Shown piece by piece: positions 49,211 through 52,870 of a stretch of 52,870 nt of DNA. This DNA is from Nitrospirota bacterium. Its GTDB lineage: Bacteria; Nitrospirota; Thermodesulfovibrionia; Thermodesulfovibrionales; JdFR-85. The notes beneath the pieces were generated by a model. It was given only the letters and a program-made list of their open reading frames with translations. It was not told the DNA's origin and ran no database searches. A program made the position numbers and the translations under genes. The stretch covers positions 1 through 52,870 of the forward strand of contig WFMM01000163.1 in assembly GCA_015484595.1 (NCBI GenBank), written 5' to 3'. Numbering within the stretch: position 1 is the first letter of the stretch; the number at the start of each line of letters is the position of its first letter.

Positions 49211-50098
49211 GTGACTGACTTTAACTTAAAAGAATACATAGAGGAAAGAAGAGCCCTCGTTGACGCTTATCTGAGGGGGTATTTCTCCAAACCCTTCAGG
49301 CCATTGCCTCTTTACGAATCACTGACCTACTCGCTTTTTGCAGGTGGAAAGAGGCTTCGTCCCCTGCTTGCAATTTCAGCCTTTGAAGCCTGTGGGGGAA
49401 GTGCTGAGGAGATACTTCCCCAGGCATCGGCAATTGAGTTAATCCATACATACTCGCTCATCCACGACGACCTGCCTGCAATGGACGACGACGACCTTAG
49501 AAGAGGAAAACCTACAAACCATAAGGTCTTTGGTGAGGCTATTGCCATACTGGCAGGCGATGCACTACTTACAGAGGCCTTTTATATGTTTACCGAGGGA
49601 GATGTCTTTTCACCTGCAAATTTAAAGAGGGCGCTCCGAATACTTGCATCTGCTTCGGGTGCACTGGGAATGGTGGGAGGACAGGCTGAGGACATACTTT
49701 CTGAAAACAAAGAGCCTGACGAAGAGACACTTGAGTTTATCCATCTTCACAAAACCTCTGCATTAATCAGGGCATCGGTTACTGTCAGTCCTGTATTGAA
49801 AGGCGAATCAGAGGAAAAGATAACCGCCATGGAGCAATACGGCAAAAATATCGGTCTTGCATTCCAGATCGTTGATGACATTCTTGATATAATAGGTGAT
49901 GAAAAGAGACTTGGTAAAAAAACAGGTGCTGATCAGCAGAAGGGTAAGATGACCTACCCTGCCCTTTACGGTATCGAGAACTCAAAGGCAAAGGCAAAAA
50001 AACTGGTTGATGAAGCAATAGAGCAGCTCTCTGTTTTTGGACAGAAGGCTATTGCACTAAAGGAGATAGCAAGGTATATTATAAACAGGATGGAATAA
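49211..50098 (+). CDS. ispA: polyprenyl (farnesyl) diphosphate synthase
   Basis: AGGKRLRPLL, IHDDLPAMDDDDLRRGKPTNHK, FQIVDDILD; GTG start. Confidence 0.93.
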   Translation: MTDFNLKEYIEERRALVDAYLRGYFSKPFRPLPLYESLTYSLFAGGKRLRPLLAISAFEACGGSAEEILPQASAIELIHTYSLIHDDLPAMDDDDLRRGKPTNHKVFGEAIAILAGDALLTEAFYMFTEGDVFSPANLKRALRILASASGALGMVGGQAEDILSENKEPDEETLEFIHLHKTSALIRASVTVSPVLKGESEEKITAMEQYGKNIGLAFQIVDDILDIIGDEKRLGKKTGADQQKGKMTYPALYGIENSKAKAKKLVDEAIEQLSVFGQKAIALKEIARYIINRME

Positions 50099-50103
50099 TA
50101 TTC

Positions 50104-50226
50104 GCGTTTATTGCGTTGATTGCGTTTGTCGCGTTCATTGCGTTCATTGAGTTTGTTGCGTTAATCGAGTTGATAGAGTTGGTTGAGTTTAGAGTTTAGA
50201 GTTTAGAGTTTAGAATTTAGAATTTA
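50104..50226 (+). repeat. 9-mer array switching in register to a 7-mer array, between ispA and dxs
   Basis: Ten G(C/A)GTTNNNN units starting at 50104, 113, 122, 131, 140, 149, 158, 167, 176, 185; then GAGTTTA x4 and GAATTTA x2 from 50185 to 50226. Confidence 0.95.
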
Positions 50227-50245
50227 AAAATCGAGGGGTGTTTAG

Positions 50246-52132
50246 ATGTCGCTTCTTGAAAACATAGACAGTCCTGATGACCTTAAGTTACTTGGTGTTG
50301 AGGAATTAGAGACACTTTCAAGGGAGATCAGAAAGGAGATTATCCATACTGTTTCCTGCACAGGGGGGCATCTTGCCTCAAACCTTGGTGTGGTTGAGCT
50401 AACACTGGCGCTACATTATGTCTTTGAATCTCCCCGGGACCGGCTGATATGGGATGTAGGACACCAGTGTTACACCCACAAGCTCATAACAGGAAGGAGA
50501 AAGAGGTTTCAAACACTGAGGCAGTACAAGGGGATATCGGGCTTTCCAAAGACATCCGAAAGCCCTCACGACCAGTTTGGCACAGGGCACAGTTCCACCT
50601 CCATTTCTGCTGCCCTTGGAATGGCTATTGCCCGTGACCTCAGGGGTGAAGACTACCATGTTATAGCTGTAATAGGTGACGGTGCAATGACCGCAGGTCT
50701 TTCCTTTGAGGCACTTAACAATGCCGGTCAGCTTAAGGTTCCGATGATAGTGGTGCTTAATGACAATGAGATGTCCATCTCAAAAAATGTTGGTGCCATC
50801 TCAAAGTACTTAAACAAGATCCTCACCACCGACTTTTACAAGAGGATTAAAAAGGACACAAAAAACATCCTCGAAGGCATCCCGAGACTCGGCACAAGCA
50901 TGTCCCGCTTTGCCCATAAACTTGAGGAGACGCTTAAGGGCTTCTTTTTGCCCGGGCAGCTCTTTGAGGAGTTTGGCTTTAACTACATTGGCCCTGTGGA
51001 TGGACACAACCTGAGGGAGCTTATCGAGACCTTTCAGGCAATAAGGGACATAAGAGAGCCAATCCTTGTTCATGTAATCACCAGAAAGGGACGAGGCTAT
51101 GACCCTTCTGAACAGGACCCATCCTGTTTTCACGGAATTGGCCCCTTTGACAAGATAAGTGGAAAGGCGGTTTCAAGCTCTGACAGACCATCCTACAGCA
51201 AGGTATTTGGCACAGCCCTTACCGAGATTGCTGAAAAAAGAAAGGACATCTTAGCCATAACTGCTGCAATGAAAGAGGGCACAGGGCTTGGTGAGTTTGC
51301 AGAGCGCTTCCCTGAGAGGTTCTTTGATGTTGGTATTGCCGAACCCCATGCAGTAACCTTTGCTGCAGGGCTTGCAAAGGATGGGTTTAGACCTGTGGTT
51401 GCCATATATTCAACCTTTCTTCAGAGGGCATACGATGAAATAGTTCACGATGTTGCACTTCAGAACCTGCCTGTGGTCTTTGCCATTGACAGGGCAGGTC
51501 TTGTTGGAGAAGACGGCCCAACCCATCATGGGGTTTTTGACATCAGTTACCTGAGACACATCCCGAACATGGTGGTGATGGCACCAAAGGACGAAACAGA
51601 ACTGAGGATGATGCTCCGGTTTGCATTCACCCTGAAGGGTCCGTCTGCTATCAGGTATCCAAGGGGAAGTGTAGCGGAGAGCTTCCCGGAGCCACCCAAA
51701 CCACTTGGGCTTGGTGAGGCAGAGGTGCTTCTTCAGGGCAGTGACATAGCCATAATCGCTGTTGGTAATATGGTCTATCCAGCCTACAGGGCAGCTCTTG
51801 AGCTGACAAAGGAGGGATACTCACCCACGGTTGTCAACTCAAGGTTTATAAAGCCCTTGGACAGTCACCTCCTGGGGCAGATTGCCCAGAGCCACGGTGC
51901 AATACTTACTGTTGAGGAAAATGCCATAGCAGGTGGCTTTGGCTCATCAGTGCTTGAAGCACTCACTGGCATGGGCTTTAAGGGGCTTAACATAAGGCTC
52001 CTTGGCATTCCTGATACCTTTGTTGAGCACGGCGACCTCAAGACACTCCGCCGCCTGCTGGAGCTTGATGTAGAAGGGATAAAAAAGCACAGCCTTAGCC
52101 TCATCGAACAGCATCTTAAATCAAGACACTGA
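50246..52132 (+). CDS. dxs: 1-deoxy-D-xylulose-5-phosphate synthase
   Basis: GGHLASNLGVVELTLALHYVF, VIGDGAMTAGLSFEALNNAG, DRAGLVGEDGPTHHGVFDISYLRHIPN. Confidence 0.97.
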   Translation: MSLLENIDSPDDLKLLGVEELETLSREIRKEIIHTVSCTGGHLASNLGVVELTLALHYVFESPRDRLIWDVGHQCYTHKLITGRRKRFQTLRQYKGISGFPKTSESPHDQFGTGHSSTSISAALGMAIARDLRGEDYHVIAVIGDGAMTAGLSFEALNNAGQLKVPMIVVLNDNEMSISKNVGAISKYLNKILTTDFYKRIKKDTKNILEGIPRLGTSMSRFAHKLEETLKGFFLPGQLFEEFGFNYIGPVDGHNLRELIETFQAIRDIREPILVHVITRKGRGYDPSEQDPSCFHGIGPFDKISGKAVSSSDRPSYSKVFGTALTEIAEKRKDILAITAAMKEGTGLGEFAERFPERFFDVGIAEPHAVTFAAGLAKDGFRPVVAIYSTFLQRAYDEIVHDVALQNLPVVFAIDRAGLVGEDGPTHHGVFDISYLRHIPNMVVMAPKDETELRMMLRFAFTLKGPSAIRYPRGSVAESFPEPPKPLGLGEAEVLLQGSDIAIIAVGNMVYPAYRAALELTKEGYSPTVVNSRFIKPLDSHLLGQIAQSHGAILTVEENAIAGGFGSSVLEALTGMGFKGLNIRLLGIPDTFVEHGDLKTLRRLLELDVEGIKKHSLSLIEQHLKSRH

Positions 52133-52146
52133 GCATTCACGCCTTA

Positions 52147-52870
52147 ATGAAAACACGCCTTGATATACTGTTAGTTAAAAGGGGATTAGCTAAAAGCCGT
52201 GAAAGGGCAAGGGCAATGATTATGGAGGGAAAGGTGCTTGTAAACGGCACTACTGCAACTAAACCCGGAATGCAGGTAAAAGTGGACGCATCTCTTGAAT
52301 TAAAGGGTGAGGACATACCCTATGTAAGCCGTGGAGGGTTAAAGCTCGAGGGTGCACTTAAGGCATTTGGGGTTGACCCTACAGGAAAAATCGCAATGGA
52401 CATAGGAGCTTCCACAGGGGGCTTTACAGACTGTCTTCTTCAGCACGGAGCAAGCAGGGTTTATGCTGTGGATGTGGGCTATGGTCAGATAGACTGGAGA
52501 CTTAGAACAGACCCAAGGGTGGTGGTAATCGAAAGGACCAACATCCGTTACATTCAGAGACAGAAGGTGCCCGAAGATGTAGAGCTCATAACGATTGATG
52601 TATCCTTTATATCCCTTAAAAAGGTCATCCCCAGGGCCCTTGAGTTCCTCATTCCAGGTGGGGAGATAATTGCACTTGTAAAGCCCCAGTTTGAGCTTAA
52701 GAGAGAGGATGTGGAAAAGGGGGGTGTTATACGGTCAGAGGAAAAAAGAAAAAGGGCACTTTATTCGGTAATAGAGTTTGCAAGGGAACTCGGGCTTGAG
52801 GTTCTTGGAAGCACGGAGTCACCAATCAAAGGGGCAAAGGGCAATGTGGAGTACTTCGTTCATCTTAAGA
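52147..52870 (+). CDS. tlyA: TlyA-family rRNA methyltransferase / hemolysin A (partial, runs off the window)
   Basis: MKTRLDILLVKRGLAKSRERARAMIMEGKVLVNG (S4 domain), YVSRGGLKLEGAL, AMDIGASTGGFTDCLLQHGASRVYAVDVGYGQIDW. Confidence 0.93.
   Translation, partial: MKTRLDILLVKRGLAKSRERARAMIMEGKVLVNGTTATKPGMQVKVDASLELKGEDIPYVSRGGLKLEGALKAFGVDPTGKIAMDIGASTGGFTDCLLQHGASRVYAVDVGYGQIDWRLRTDPRVVVIERTNIRYIQRQKVPEDVELITIDVSFISLKKVIPRALEFLIPGGEIIALVKPQFELKREDVEKGGVIRSEEKRKRALYSVIEFARELGLEVLGSTESPIKGAKGNVEYFVHLK

Overview
The window is chromosomal DNA from an anaerobic or microaerophilic bacterium, plausibly Nitrospirota-like; that is inferred from gene content only. Core genes lie at both ends: purN, rsmI and nadE on the left; sufC/sufB-like, guaB, guaA, ispA, dxs and a partial tlyA on the right. 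Between them are: (1) a minus-strand cbb3 oxidase operon (rrf2-ccoN-ccoO/P fusion-ccoQ-ccoP-PAS kinase-like-ccoG-fixH and others); (2) a 2-oxoacid:ferredoxin oxidoreductase pair and a tRNA-Leu(UAA); (3) a six-gene, end-to-end overlapping operon (corrinoid protein, UroD-family methyltransferase, DUF1638-like, RACo-like corrinoid reactivator, GAF histidine kinase, NtrC-type sigma-54 regulator); (4) a clade II, Sec-type nosZ cluster (nosZ-orf-cytochrome c-nosB-like-nosD-G-H-F-L-Y); (5) a sensory block: PilJ-like/CZB chemoreceptor, large multi-GAF kinase, CheY-like receiver, HD-GYP regulator and a histidine kinase with a c-heme motif. The leading hypothesis is that the corrinoid/RACo/two-component operon controls nosZ. 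A near-consensus sigma-54 promoter (GGCAC-N5-TTGCA) lies between the regulator and nosZ, and N2O is known to oxidise cob(I)alamin. The second main observation is a set of degenerate 9-mer and 7-mer tandem repeat arrays that start at, or overlap, stop codons and run codirectionally with the upstream gene. All family calls come from reading protein motifs by eye; no database search was run.
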